Counted from the stretch's first letter, positions 1 through 11,507 are shown. The stretch: 64,000 nt of DNA from Argentina anserina (GCF_933775445.1 NC_065877.1:15314001-15378000), one strand, 5' to 3'. Program-made: numbers and translations. Notes: generated by a model not told the origin, from the sequence alone.

Positions 1-350
1 AGGAAGCCATCATTATTTCAATGGTTCGATCAAACTCACATAGAGAGGTATACATGTCTCTTGGTTCTGTTGTTAAATGCATAAAATTAGTGTGATAGTA
101 GACGTCTCAATATTTATAACTAAATTTTATAATGTAAACAAACTGAACATGGGAATTTTGTTTAAATACTTAGGTTGGGTTTCTGAGCGATCACAGGCGA
201 ATGAATGTGGCTGTGACACGAGCTAGAAGACAATGTTGTCTTGTTTGTGACACTGAGACTGTGAGTAATGATGCATTCTTGAAGCGATTGATAGAGTACT
301 TTGAGGAGCACGGTGAGTATCTAAGTGCCTCAGAATACACCAATGAATGA
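1..350 (+). CDS. SMUBP-2/IGHMBP2-type DNA/RNA helicase, C-terminal end (partial)
   Basis: Two exons of a gene that begins left of the window. Exon 1-47 encodes EAIIISMVRSNSHRE and ends at a GT donor (48); exon 174-350 follows an AG acceptor, stays in phase, and encodes 58 residues ending in TGA. It begins VGFLSDHRRMNVAVTRARRQ, the conserved C-terminal block of UPF1-like superfamily 1 helicases. The stretch VAVTRARR is helicase motif VI, whose arginines contact ATP during hydrolysis. The end (LKRLIEYFEEHGEYLSASEY) is the tail I know from plant SMUBP-2-like proteins. The upstream Walker A and DEAG motifs lie outside the window. The gene converges on the DREB2F-like gene at 910. The family assignment rests on recognition of motif VI and the tail; the exact orthologue is not determined. 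Confidence 0.88.
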
Positions 351-909
351 GCAGAACTGCCAAAGTACCCTTGTCATCTACCGATTTGCTGTGTTTGGTG
401 GCGTAGCTCTGGGATATAGTGCCCCTGGGATCTCCCATTGCCTTGCGCGGAAGAAAATTTATAATCTAATTAGAACCGGACTTAGAACAGTTTATATTCT
501 TGGAAGATATTTGTACCTATTGGAAAAATGTTTTGGTCTGGTTATACCTATTTGAAACTGGTTTTCTTCAGCTTTCTTCTCATTTAGATTGTTCCTACTG
601 CTGTCTATTCATGCCAACTTATAAACAAGCAAACATGAAGCAAAATGATATTCCGATTCATAGTAAAGCGAGTCGCACGATTTCCTACCGAGGGAAGAGT
701 GAAATAATCCTCTCCATCCCGAAGCCACTACAACTGATAAAAGATGAGTAAACTGAATTCAATCAACTCATACATGATCAGAAAAATGGCTGAAGAGTTA
801 TGAAGTGGCACATGTTGCCAACCAAGCTAGTCTATTTTTAGGTGACTACATGTTGCCAACCTCTCTGAAAAGCCTCCTCTCCTCGGTACAAAAAACAAAC
901 TTGATTATT
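351..909. other. Convergent 3' intergenic spacer
   Basis: Spacer between the stop codons of the helicase (+) and the DREB2F-like gene (-), expected to hold both 3' UTRs. The only structure seen is a 14-bp direct repeat (acatgttgccaacc) at 810-823 and 848-861. No coding region is supported. Confidence 0.6.
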
Positions 910-1776
910 TCAGAAGTTCCAAATGGAAGTGGGGAAGGACAGCTCTTCGTTCACATCATAAACTTGAAAAGTACCAGCTTCTGCTCCTTGATTTTCCATT
1001 GCATGCATCTCAATCAGTGCATCCCAGTTGAAGTTCTTGTCAGCGAAAGGTCCGAGATCGTCACTGGTGTCTGTAATGGAAGATTCTGGAGCTGCGAAAC
1101 TTCCTGTGGTCGTGTCTGATTCTTCTACTTGTCTCTCTTTCTTGAGCACACCTAGCTGCTGAAGAAACTCATTGAGATCAATCTGTGGCTTCTCCTCCTG
1201 TCCTACCACAATTTTCTCCGATGTAATCTCTACGTCTTTCTCCTTATTCTCTTCTACATGTTCTTTCTGAGTGTTGCCTATTGTGATGTGAGCCTCAGGT
1301 TTTGAATCACAGGAAGACGAACTAGAGGAAGGAGTGGTTTGACCAAACACCCCATTTTGCTTAAGCTCCTGGAGCCTCTGATGAATGACATGAACACTCG
1401 GTTGGGCATTGATATTGAGCATTCCACAAGGAGGAAACATGGAAATGAAATTCTGGGAAGGGAACCACTTGAACTTTTGAGACTTGAGTAAAGGGTTGGA
1501 AGAGTTGGACTGCAGGTGGGGAAGATTGAGAAAAGCATCAGGGCCGTAGAGTCTCCTGGCAGCCTCATCATACGCCATGGCAGCTTCTTCGGCCGTGGCA
1601 AATGAGCCTAACCAGAGCCTGGTTCTCTTCTTTGGCTCTCTGATCTCGGCAACCCATTTGCCCCAAGTTCTTTGTCGAACGCCTCGATACTCACACGAGG
1701 CGTTCTGAGGGCCGCCTTTGCCTCTCGTAGGGCCTTTCTTCCATGGCTTCAACGGAGATTTTCTCAAGTTTTCCAT
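910..1776 (-). CDS. DREB2F-like: DREB2F-like AP2/ERF transcription factor
   Basis: Single-exon, 288 residues. A basic N-terminus ([16 protein letters not shown], about residues 10-25) is followed by one AP2 domain at about residues 30-86: [19 protein letters not shown], the WLGSF strand and the amphipathic helix [14 protein letters not shown], ending in FLNLPH. The valine and glutamate at AP2 positions 14 and 19 (V42, E47) are the DREB signature for recognising DRE/CRT (A/GCCGAC) elements. The KPWKKGP...GGPQN leader and the C-terminal [10 protein letters not shown] segment resemble Arabidopsis DREB2F rather than DREB2A. The tail is acidic and aromatic (about residues 235-288), typical of an activation domain. 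I chose the ATG at 1776: the in-frame ATG at 1857 only adds a His-Ser repeat encoded by the GAGTGA leader repeat. Expected role: nuclear stress-responsive regulator. Confidence 0.93.
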   Translation of the reverse strand: MENLRKSPLKPWKKGPTRGKGGPQNASCEYRGVRQRTWGKWVAEIREPKKRTRLWLGSFATAEEAAMAYDEAARRLYGPDAFLNLPHLQSNSSNPLLKSQKFKWFPSQNFISMFPPCGMLNINAQPSVHVIHQRLQELKQNGVFGQTTPSSSSSSCDSKPEAHITIGNTQKEHVEENKEKDVEITSEKIVVGQEEKPQIDLNEFLQQLGVLKKERQVEESDTTTGSFAAPESSITDTSDDLGPFADKNFNWDALIEMHAMENQGAEAGTFQVYDVNEELSFPTSIWNF

Positions 1777-1800
1777 GGAGGCTTGGAATTTGAAGAAGGG

Positions 1801-1854
1801 GGAGTGAGAGTAAGAGTGAGAGTGAGTGAGTGAGTGTGAGTGAGATTGAGAGTG
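1801..1854. repeat. GAGTGA-type purine microsatellite in the DREB2F-like 5' leader
   Basis: Imperfect repeats of gagtga/gagtgt directly upstream of the AP2 gene start; CT-rich on the transcribed strand, as is common in plant 5' UTRs. It keeps the reading frame open to an upstream ATG, which creates a spurious His/Ser N-terminus. Confidence 0.8.
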
Positions 1855-1857
1855 CAT

Positions 1858-4449
1858 ACATGAGCGGGAAGGGCGCGGGATATGTAGTGAATGGGAGTGG
1901 AGTTTGGTTTAAATGTTGTCACGTTTGGGTAAAGTTCATGCATGTGACAGTTGCCATTAGTAAATTAGCTACATTTTCAATTTTTGACATCCTAGTTAGC
2001 TCTTCTTGTCGTAGGATGGATGAATGGTAAATAAGAGCCTTCTTCATTAATTGACAGAGAAGTAAACTATCTAATAAATCAAGTTAAAGGAAAAAAAAAA
2101 AAGTTTACTGTGCTTCTAGTCTATCTTCTCATTTGTGTTGATGTAGCATGCCTAAATCTTACAATTGGACTACACATTAATAATTCTTTGATAACTAAAA
2201 TTGTCTTCAATAATTTTAATTTCGCTTTCGATAAGAACTTAATGAAAAATGTGTAGATTATAGATTATGGAGTCGAATATCATCACATTATTAGCAGTAT
2301 ATACGCATGTGAGTTAAACCTTAATAAGTTGTGTCGTTTTATGCTTCTAAATTCACCACATACTGACCGATGATTAACTTCGCCGTAAAAAATTCAAAAT
2401 GTGGCTCTAATGACCTTTTATAATGCTATTTCACAAACAAGGCATGCAAAATTGTATGGGAACTTGCGAATTTCAGAATATACCACAGGATAGGCAGAAA
2501 AACTAGACTTCAATACGATTAGTTGAAATTGACTAGTATATGATAAGGGCACTCATGATGAAGTTAGAAGTGTTATTTATGGCGATAAGTTACCGTGGTA
2601 AAATTAAATCTACCAAAAGCAAAGATTCATCAGAAAGAAAATGGAGAAGCGACTGTAAAACCAAATGTTGGAACGCATTGGGTTATAAATGTGGTGGTGG
2701 TGACTGGAGATCTAGCTACTATATGCTTTTGACTAATTAGTATTGTCGAGCTGAATTCTTTGAATGTAACTTATGTAAGTCTGACACTCCCTTGGATTCC
2801 ATTTCATACCAGTTGCTTCTCCAGTATGTTGTAAACTCAGAGAATGAGATCAAGAAGTAATTACCCACCTCACTACATTTTTCATTATCACGAGCTCTTC
2901 TATTTCACATGTTTTCCTGCCATTCACAACCTGATGCCCGGGACTCTCCTCACCTTTATCCCATGCTTGTCCTCTCCATCTATTTCACAGGTGTGAAGCT
3001 TGGCCTCTCGTGTTCATCCCTATGTTGTATATGATGATGATGCTGATGACGCTATCACGACAACTACAAGCAAGACGCATGACTGGTTTACCGGTCTTTT
3101 CTTTCCCTAAACATTGTGCAATGTAAACATAGTTTTCTATAAGAATCTGCCAATTCTTTGTAATAAATGAACCAAACACTGCACATAAACAGGGAACAAA
3201 ACTCGAAAGTGGAGGGTTACCAAAAACTGGTGGTGGAATGTTACCAGTTCGATGAGTGAGGATGATGGGATTTTGGGTGTCAAAACAGGATACTATACAC
3301 CCATTTTTCATTGTGATTTGGGTACAAGAAAGTTTATCATACATATAGATACTGAAGCGCAGGTGCCACTAATAAGTTAATAACATAATGGCATGTTGAG
3401 AAGGGATCTGCATACGTCAAGTGCCCAAAATAACATGAGTGGTAGAAATAACATCAATGGTTGACAATGACCAACTCCACTCCAACTTCCGGATTAGCTC
3501 CATACTCTGTCCAACTGAGTAACTCAAAACCCTAGTTATGTCTGCACTAGGTAACTAGATTGCTGAAGCAGAATGTAAACCAAAACAACTGCCTAATCTC
3601 AAAATTATGATTCTCTTCCATATCTGTAAGCCCCATTGCTGTCTGCTTCAAATGTGTGAAGACAATTTTTTCAGGGGAGTCATATATCAAATAATACTGG
3701 AAGATATTAATCAACAAATATACACACAGGAACAAAGAAAACCATCATATTATCAAGTGACCGAGTAAAACAAACTATTTTAAAAAAAATCTCAGTTTTT
3801 TGTGGCAAGTTGAACTTTACTTCAAACTCAGTTAAGTTTAGAACACCTAAGTTTTAACTTATCATCTCATATTTGACAACAGGTATTATGCTATGTAGTT
3901 TAGAGCTTTGTGCTTTGCAAGAAGAGGATAATTTGAAATTTTGAATAACCTTCTGCTAGTCAACTTGAGTTGCACTGTTCTAAATGCAGTCTACTTGCTA
4001 CAGATCGACCAAAAACTCAGGTCTGATTGGTCCAGAGACTGCGCTCAGTGTCCTTAAAACTAAGCTGAATATCTAACAACTAAAAGTTTAACCTGCTAAG
4101 AATACAGAAGGTGGACCAGATGTGAGCTTCGTGGCAAATCATATTAGCTATTAGGAACTACTTTAGGGGTCTCAGGCCATATCAACATATGATATTTATA
4201 CTCTTGATAACAGTTGCTTCACTAGTTCCCATGGGTGTTCAAATTGCTACTCCTATAAAAATATGTTTTTTTTTTGTCTTCAAATGCCGCTTGCAATAAT
4301 TTGACATAGCTACTTAGGAGTACCCCTGCTTGCATCAATTTTTGTTGAAGGACAAAAAGAATACAAGATACTGAAACTGTACATAACTTTAAGATTGTTA
4401 TTTTATGAAATTCAGAGTTCCTACATATGAAATTGATAGTGTCAAGTGA
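1858..4449. other. Intergenic region upstream of the DREB2F-like gene
   Basis: The first part is the presumed promoter of the minus-strand AP2 gene. The rest is AT-rich sequence with only short open frames and no recognisable protein, RNA gene or transposon ends. The final few hundred bases before 4450 probably include the 3' region of the TRF-like gene. Confidence 0.5.
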
Positions 4450-4577
4450 AATTACTAAAGGCCAAAGAGGAGCAATACTTACATGCAAATGACCACTTTA
4501 GACTTCCTTTGCACATGTTCCTCCATTTATCCTCAAGGTCTGTTCACTCTGTTGTGGTAGGAGTTTATGAAAACACA
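4450..4577 (-). pseudogene. Out-of-frame telobox segment of the TRF-like gene
   Basis: Minus-strand codons at 4540-4514 read DLEDKWRNM, followed by CKGSLKW. This is the plant telobox helix (consensus VDLKDKWRN) that closes the Myb domain in TRF-like/telomere-binding proteins. It is one frame away from the preceding exon, which ends in TAA at 4580-4578, so the telobox cannot be translated with the rest unless splicing or an assembly error intervenes. The bases between (4541-4577) still resemble the middle of the domain, which points to a small indel rather than an unrelated insertion. Confidence 0.65.
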
Positions 4578-7500
4578 TTATAACCAATCCAATATTTTCT
4601 TCCATGGGACTCTTGTTTCCTCATTGCATTGAGATTTCTGCTTCTGCAACAGTATCAAAGATGTCAGAAATTATAACATAATCAAAATAACCTCCAAAAA
4701 GCATAGAAGACTGAACAAAACATGAATAAGGAACACATGAATAAACACCACATGTACACAATTATTTAACTGCAGCCAGGTATATACTAGATGAAATGCA
4801 ACTATGGGAAGATTATATCGCTATAAAGATCCACTGAAAAAGAAAACGTCAAGAACCTTGAGCATCTCTTCTTCCTCAACCGTCCTTAAAGCCTTCTTTT
4901 TGCTTGATTGAGTTGTTGCCATCGGTTGATCTTCCAAATTAGCATGAACAAATGCATTTAATCCTGGCTCTACCAGGGAATTTTTATTTTTAGTTTCAAG
5001 GTAATCGGCAAGAGCAAGAGAATATGAACAGAAAGGGCAGTAAAAGTTATCCTTCTCAAAAGACATGGCTGAGGAACGCAGCCAGTTCTCACGAACCACC
5101 ACAGGACAAGTACTCGTTTTACAAGTCAATAATTGCCCACTTTCATTACAATTCAAAGAACGGATTTTCTCTGTTACTGTTGTCTCAAAGGAATCATGAG
5201 AAGATGTGCATTGAGATCTCCAGAAAGCATGCTTTTTCATGGCAGCATCAATCTTCTTATCATGAAAATCCTTGAGCAGTTTAGATTTAACATCAATGCT
5301 CTTCAGCTGGTATTCATCAATAGATGCAGGGCATGCTGCTTTAACATGAGAATCATGCTCACTGACACGAGCAGATTGTTGAGTAGAATTCTTCTGCTGG
5401 TTTTCATTTAGAGAAGCAACACCTGATGAACTTGGTTTCGAACAATGGTCATTATCATCTTTTCGTTTATTAGCTAGGCTCTTCTGTTGGGCTCCATCTG
5501 TGGCTGCAGGGTGCAGCACTTCAAAAAGAACATCATTACCAGTGTTATCATTGAATACATTAGCCGGCACCAGATGCTGGGATCCTTCAGCAGCATCAAC
5601 ACTTGTTATTCTTGGTCCAAGCTGAAGCTCACTATCATCTTTTCTTTTATCAACATATGTATGTTGACACGCTTCATTCCTGATTATGTCTTGAGGCATT
5701 GGAGTGGGTTTACAACAATTCTCCAACTGACTCTCATGGGCTGAATCATGAGTGTGTTGTCCCTTCCTCTTTGACTCAGTATAATCATCACGGCTGTCCT
5801 CTAAGACCCTGACTTCCTCCATCATTTCCATCTGATTTTCAGTCACGTCACACCCTGACCTCTCAGAAACTGGAACTTCTCTTTCCGATGAATCTTCTGA
5901 ATTCAGAGGAAGTTGGTTCTGTTCTATAGAGTGCAAAACATAATAGGCATCCCACTCTTTCCTTTTGGCTTTTAAACGGACATCATCAGAATGATTCACC
6001 TTTATAACATTTTCACCTGCTATATATTCAGGACCCCGGATATTGCCTTCATCTGCCTTTCTTAGCTGTTGAGGTTCATCCATGGATGAAAGAAGTGGTA
6101 CTCGGATATGAGTATCATGCTCCCTATTGCAGTTGATTCCTTTATCAGAGATCTTTTGCTGGATTTCACCTAGAGGAGCATCATTTGATACTCTTAGAAT
6201 GCAACGAAGTCCACCATCATCTTTGACTTCACCAAGACAAGAGTGCTGATAACATTTATCCTGAAACGTATCCTTAGGCATTGGAGTCGGATTACAATCA
6301 TTTTCTGTCTGGTTCTTTTGGATTGCAACATCACTGCTCTGTCCATGTATCTTTGATGCAGCATAATCACTGTGACCACCCTTTACACTGTTTTGCGGCA
6401 CGTCACACCTTCCATTGACAGATACTGGAACATGTCTTTCAGACATATCTTGTAAACACTCTTTTCCATGTATAGGAATTCCATTCTGTTCTACTTCTAC
6501 AGACTGTGAAACATGTGAGGCATCCAAGTTCATCTTTTTCGCTTTGATACAACAATCATCAGAATCATTTACCCTTTCACGCTTATTATTATTGGATCCA
6601 ATCCTATCCCTTTCGGAAAGCAAAATATTTCCATTCTCTGATTTCCCGTCTACTCCCAAGTTTTGAGCACTGGAGCAGCTCTTATTTAGACTTTCATTAT
6701 TTTCATAGACCAAGACTCTATCAACATCACTTGTCAATGATAAACCGCTCTTTTCTCTCAAGACATCAGCATGCGGATGAGAGCCATCAAGAATCGAATC
6801 TTTCAACTGTTGTAAAGAAAACACACAATCCATTTCTAGGCAACTAAAGAAAAACCGACCAATCAAGAAAATTGCAACGAAAACGTCATAATGCATAATG
6901 TACCTGTTTCAAAGCACATTTCGGCAAAGTAGCTTTTTTATGCACAATAAAAGGGTGAACATCCCATCTCAACAGCCCTGGTCCACCGTTCCGCAAATCA
7001 GACTCCGGCGTCTGACATAACAAAACACATCGCATTTCATCATTTCAACATATTTCCAACCTCCAATAAGTACAATCTCAATATGGCTTCATAATTAACC
7101 TCTTCCGCATACTAATTGTCATAACTTGCATAGTTTGAAGGTGAATAAAATCAAAACTATACCTCATTAGTAACACGTTTGAGGACACTTTCGCAACTTT
7201 CAGATAAATCAATGCTGATTTTACAGTTCTGGGAAGATGCAACATGACTATTGAACCCATTATTACTCGACCCAAATAACTCCTCCAAACATCTGAGAGC
7301 AACCCTTTCTCTCGCATTTCTCGAAATATGTTCGGGTAATGCTGAGCCTATCTCACCCATCAAATCTAACAACATCAAAAAAAAAAAACCAAGAACCCTA
7401 ATCTTCAGTAACACTGTTCAAAGTAAAATAATAAAGATAAATAGCGTGGAATTGGAGATAGAAGTAGAGATGGAGTTACCCTGCAAGACAGAAACATCAA

Positions 7501-7579
7501 CATGATTCATGGTGGCGAGGCCTTCAACGACCCAGAGCCAAGTAATGGCTTTTTGCTGCTCCTCACTCGTGTCTTCCAT
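4578..7579 (-). CDS. TRF-like (telobox Myb family) protein, C-terminus truncated
   Basis: Five exons, all joined in phase at GT-AG sites: 7579-7480, 7365-7163, 7011-6904, 6806-4857 and 4643-4578, giving 808 codons. Exons 1-3 encode MEDTSEEQQKAITWLWVVEG, a leucine-rich helical region (ALRCLEELFG) and LLRWDVHPFIVHKKATLPKC, which I recognise from plant TRF-like Homeodomain/Myb proteins. Exon 4 (650 codons) is long, charged and internally duplicated, and closes with a cysteine-rich element containing FYCPFCSYSLALADYLE (about residues 725-741) and the Myb start TVEEEEMLK. Exon 5 adds VPWKKILDWL and then stops, so the Myb domain lacks its telobox in frame. Homologues are expected in the nucleus, some binding telomeric-type repeats. 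Either a decayed allele or a sequencing indel; the 5' exons look functional. Confidence 0.75.
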
Positions 7580-7620
7580 TCTCACCGGACACAGAGAGCT
7601 TCAATGCGAGAAGTTCGAAA

Positions 7621-7630
7621 ATTATATAAA
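7621..7630 (-). promoter_or_regulatory. Possible TATA box of the TRF-like gene
   Basis: On the minus strand the sequence reads TTTATATAAT about 40 bp upstream of the ATG at 7579. Position and sequence fit a TATA box with a very short 5' UTR; no transcript evidence. Confidence 0.35.
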
Positions 7631-8390
7631 GCGGAGCGGCGAGCCGGTTCGGGTCGAAGAGGGACTGGGCCCGTTGGCAAATAAGTGAATAACAAAATAC
7701 TTCTACTATCTTTTATTTTTGAGAAAATTTTAAAAGCAATATACGAACTTTGCTCTATTAAGAATTAAGATTACTCAACTTACAAAACTATCACATAAAT
7801 ACATGAAGTATTAAACTTGATTAAATTTAAGTACATCCCGTCATTGACTCCGTTAGTTTGTATATTTTTCATCATACTCATGTGTATAAAGTTGTCTCTT
7901 CAATGACAACCAAAAACCAGAAGAAAAAAAAAAGGATTGCATTGCAACCCAGATCCTCATTACCAGAATTCTTCATCTTAGATTTAACCTCATTTACTCA
8001 CAAGGATAACACAATGTCTTAATGACTAATCAATCACAAATTTGAACACCCAGAACCTTAATGAAGACAACATTTTGTAGAGAACAATCTTCCTCAAAGA
8101 AGATTTGAACACTAGAATACCCAAATGGATGAATTAATCAACCCAAATCAATATATATTCATTGAAACCCAAAACATATAACTTCTTATACACTAATCAA
8201 TCAACCAAACCAGTATATAAAATATCGATCAATCAATTATTGATTGAACCGGTAATTCAATCAACCAAAATCTCACTTTTGCTAACCCCATCTTCTAGCT
8301 TTTCGAAACCAACACGAGTAGACTTGCATGTTAGGATTGATCTGCATTTTGGGTTGGAAGACATTGCATAAGGGTTGGGTTCCTCACTAC

Positions 8391-8408
8391 AGAGAGAGAG
8401 AGAGAGAG
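8391..8408. repeat. (AG)n microsatellite
   Basis: About nine AG units next to the left target-site duplication of the hAT-like element. Confidence 0.8.
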
Positions 8409-8415
8409 GTATGAA

Positions 8416-8992
8416 CTAAGTAGCACGGACACGGACACAAGTGTTCGTATTGGACACGATTCGATACGTAGACACGGCATATATAAATATTTTTGGACAC
8501 GGACACGTGGTGAATACGTTAATTAAATATTATTTTTAATATTTATATTTATTTAAAAAATTATTTTATAAATTTGAAAGTATTTAGAATTTTAGATGTA
8601 TATATATGCCAAAGTATGCATTAAAATAATGAAAACATAACTTGTTAGAATGACTAAGGACTTGATAAGTACTTTGGATAACCAAGGTTCAAATCCCACC
8701 ACAAGCATTTTTATTTTTATCACGAGTTTTTCTCCTTATATATATTAAAGTGTGCATAAATATAACAAAAACTAAATCTGTTGGAATGGTTGAGGAGTTG
8801 TTGAGTGCCTTGGATGACCAAAGTTCGATTCTCACCATAAGCACTTTCATTTTTATTATGAGTTGGTGGTGTCCGCGTGTCCGATTCGGATACTCGCGTG
8901 TCTGGGCCGTGTCCAAAGTTAGTTCGCGTGTTCGAGCGTGTCCGTGTCAGACACACAATACGGTGGCATGAGCACGTGTCCGTGCTACTTAG
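8416..8992. mobile_element. Non-autonomous hAT-like element, 8-bp target duplication
   Basis: Terminal inverted repeats ctaagtagcacggacacg and cgtgtccgtgctacttag bound 577 bp. The 8-bp flank ggtatgaa is exactly duplicated at 8408-8415 and 8993-9000, the target length of hAT transposons. The subterminal regions are rich in gtgtccg/cggacac motifs in both orientations, as in many hAT MITEs. The interior holds two diverged direct copies of a roughly 130-bp unit (about 8600-8730 and 8735-8865). No transposase is encoded, so movement would need a helper. Confidence 0.8.
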
Positions 8993-9358
8993 GGTATGAA
9001 TGATTTTGGTAAGGGAAATACACGTTTACCCCTTATTTATTTGATAATTACACACTCAGTAACGGAAAGTTAACGACATGTACTTAAATTAAGTCGGGCT
9101 TAATACTTCATGTACTTATGTTATAGTTTTGTAAGTTGAGTAATCTTAATTCTCAATGCTACAATGTTCATGTATTGTTATTTCTTGATTTAAGTGTCAT
9201 TGTATATTTCTTGTTGAAATCTCGAGAGCAAGTTATCTTGTACATGGACTTTATGCCAAACTCATTGTGTCCATTTTTTTTTCAATAATAATAATAATAA
9301 TAATTTTAAAAACAAAGATAACTATTTTTTTATAAGTAAAATGAATAGGTATATATGT

Positions 9359-10063
9359 AGAGGTGGCAAACGGGTCGGGCCAGTCCGGTCCATTATAAAC
9401 TGGACAAAACCGTGCTCGTACCGTACTCGGGCCAGTCCATTTATTTATCATGTCGGGCTCGGACCGGGTCATTTGCTTAAATATTAAGCCCGGCTCGGCT
9501 CACGACCCAAGCCCATGTCGGGTCGGGCTAAGAAGCGGGCCAGCCCGGTCCATTAACATTATATGACACAATAAAAATAAAAATATTATGTACTTTGAAT
9601 ATTTGTTTTATATAACTATTTAGAGTAGTAAAATAAATAAAATACTACAACACATTTCATAATCTTATTTTTAAAACGTTACGTATCTCAAAATAATGAC
9701 GTTTTATTCACTATTTTGATAATATTTGTGAAAATATTGTAGTTAAAATAATGAAATAATTAATAGATTTTAATTTAAAAAGTATAATATTCAAGTTTAA
9801 TAATGATAATTGTTTAAATATTGATATAAATAATATAAAATTATGTGTTTAACGGACCGGCTCATGAATTTATCGTGTTCGGGTCGTGCCGGACTAAAAA
9901 CGGACTCGGGCCGGGCCCATGGACCAAAATATCTCGGCCTGACCCGGCTCATTACAATAACGGACTCGGGCTCAGGCCGGGCTACTAACGAACTCGGACC
10001 GTGCCGTGCCGATTTTTAACGTGCTGGACCGGGCTCGGACTTTTGGGCCCATTTTCCACCTCT
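9359..10063. mobile_element. Second hAT-like MITE with GGGTCGGGCC-type subterminal repeats
   Basis: Ends agaggtggcaaacgggtc and gggcccattttccacctct are imperfect inverted repeats. The flanks atatatgt (9351-9358) and atatatgc (10064-10071) match at 7 of 8 positions, fitting a decayed 8-bp hAT duplication. Subterminal repeats of gggccggtcc/gggctcggac type flank an AT-rich core. No coding capacity. Confidence 0.75.
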
Positions 10064-10071
10064 ATATATGC

Positions 10072-11306
10072 AAGTGACTTAGTGATTGTCTGATTGATTG
10101 AATGATTGTTCAAGTTGGTTACCCTGCTATACCCGCGTTCAAATCACCAGGTTGGGTGTGGTGACATCGATCTATATATTGGGTGTAGTGTCTACATTTT
10201 GCTAGAGAAAATAATACACTTAATCTGAGGATAATAGATCACCTTGAGTCCTTGACTACAAGTCAGTACATAAAATTTTATTGATAAGTTAGCTCTCTCC
10301 ATCAATGGACTAAGGATTAGACTCATTAGAGTCAGCTAGGCTCGCATGATCAATGTTCTCCTTGGACTTGTCTAATGTGCCAATTATACAATCTCGAGGA
10401 TTTTGGGGACAGGGGTTTATTCCAGCTACAGATGTCATTGATCGTCCGAATTATATTCATCCTTATAGTTCAAGCATACAAAAAAATTAACTGTACATGC
10501 TTCAAGGTGAGGTCACTAAACGTACAGTTGACCTCTGAAAGTGATGCTAATAAGTGATACGAGCTAGGATCTCTTGTTTGTGTACCTCTCGTTTTCGTCT
10601 ATCGATCAGAATAAAGACTTCCTCAATTACATCTGGATCGAGATATAGTTCTACACTTTTTCTATCTGCTTTTTTTTTTTAATTAGGTGATGTAGATATA
10701 GTTTGCCACACTGAGGCAGTGCTGATAATCTACCTTTCAAGGAAATAGAGCGAACGGTCCCTACTCCTATTATTACATATTCAATCAAATCAGCGAATGA
10801 AATAGTTAATAATTTTGATTAGTTACAGTCAGATGAGACAACGGTTGCATTCAAGACTTTCTAAATCAATTTGAAATTGTAATATAATTTGTGTATGATT
10901 TTAGGAGCGATATTAGTACAATCAGACAAACAGAGAAACCCAATTGGTATGACATTATTGATATGAATTATGAATATGGGTTATTTTCTGTAGACAATAA
11001 TAATATATGGTACAGCTCAATAATCCTCGTACAAGGACCAAATTATCTGCAAGATTAAATTCCCGAAAAATGAACTAATCTAATCCCCAAACCCGATCGT
11101 GTTTTCATGAACAAGAACAACAACTCTGACAAATTAGTGAAATTACAACCTCAAGAGAAATCCCATCCTCATTTAAATAGTCAAATAGTTATACATACAT
11201 ATTACAGAGAAAGGAAAAAAGGAAATGACTATGCCATGGGGGTTATCGGAAATTCGGAATCCGGGGGAAACATATGGATCGGAAGTTGGGAGGTATGGAA
11301 GTGTGT
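10072..11306. other. Intergenic spacer, no gene seen
   Basis: AT-rich sequence with a short poly-T run near 10670. No open frame resembling a protein, RNA gene or transposon end. The last few hundred bases probably contain the 3' UTR of the small minus-strand gene at 11307. Confidence 0.5.
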
Positions 11307-11507
11307 CTACCTGGAGAAGAGGAGGAGGGTGTTGAAGAAACGAGACCAGGCGAAGCGAACTCGAGGGTAAACGCTGACCGTGAAATTGACAGTTTGCCGG
11401 ACGACGTCTTCGACGGTCTCCACGAACAAGTTCAGGCTTCGAATCGGCGGCATGTACAGCGTCAGAGGCACGACCGAGAAAGCCACGGCGAATATCAGCT
11501 GAAGCAT
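11307..11507 (-). CDS. Small conserved plant membrane protein (66 aa), unknown function
   Basis: Open frame of 66 residues beginning MLQLIFAVAFSVVPLTLYMP: a hydrophobic segment that could be a signal anchor or single membrane helix (about residues 1-19), then a conserved-looking stretch (PPIRSLNLFVETVEDVVRQT) and an aromatic/basic end (RVRFAWSRFFNTLLLFSR). I recall short plant proteins of very similar layout, but no characterised function. I start at the ATG at 11507, where the hydrophobic segment begins; an in-frame extension upstream adds only unconserved-looking residues. A GA/CT microsatellite 160 bp upstream would lie in its 5' leader. Confidence 0.6.
   Translation of the reverse strand: MLQLIFAVAFSVVPLTLYMPPIRSLNLFVETVEDVVRQTVNFTVSVYPRVRFAWSRFFNTLLLFSR

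Larger units (their letters stand above)
7735..9185. mobile_element. Element bounded by about 130-bp inverted repeats, split by a hAT-like insertion
   Basis: The sequence at about 7735-7870 is the imperfect reverse complement of about 9045-9185. The shared core includes acaaaactat and gtacttaaat and the motif around aagtacatcccgtcattgac. The arms flank AT-rich DNA with no transposase. I could not fix a target-site duplication, so the superfamily is undetermined; long arms of this kind fit a foldback or MULE-type non-autonomous element. The hAT-like element at 8416-8992 lies inside it and is therefore younger. Confidence 0.6.

Noticed and set aside
1777..1857. N-terminal extension of the AP2 gene (His-Ser repeat from ATG at 1857)
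   Set aside because: Encoded by the GAGTGA microsatellite; homologues start near MENLRKS, so I placed the start at 1776.
8686..8696. tRNA-like B box as a tRNA gene
   Set aside because: No cloverleaf can be built around it, and a second copy diverges; treated as part of the hAT element.
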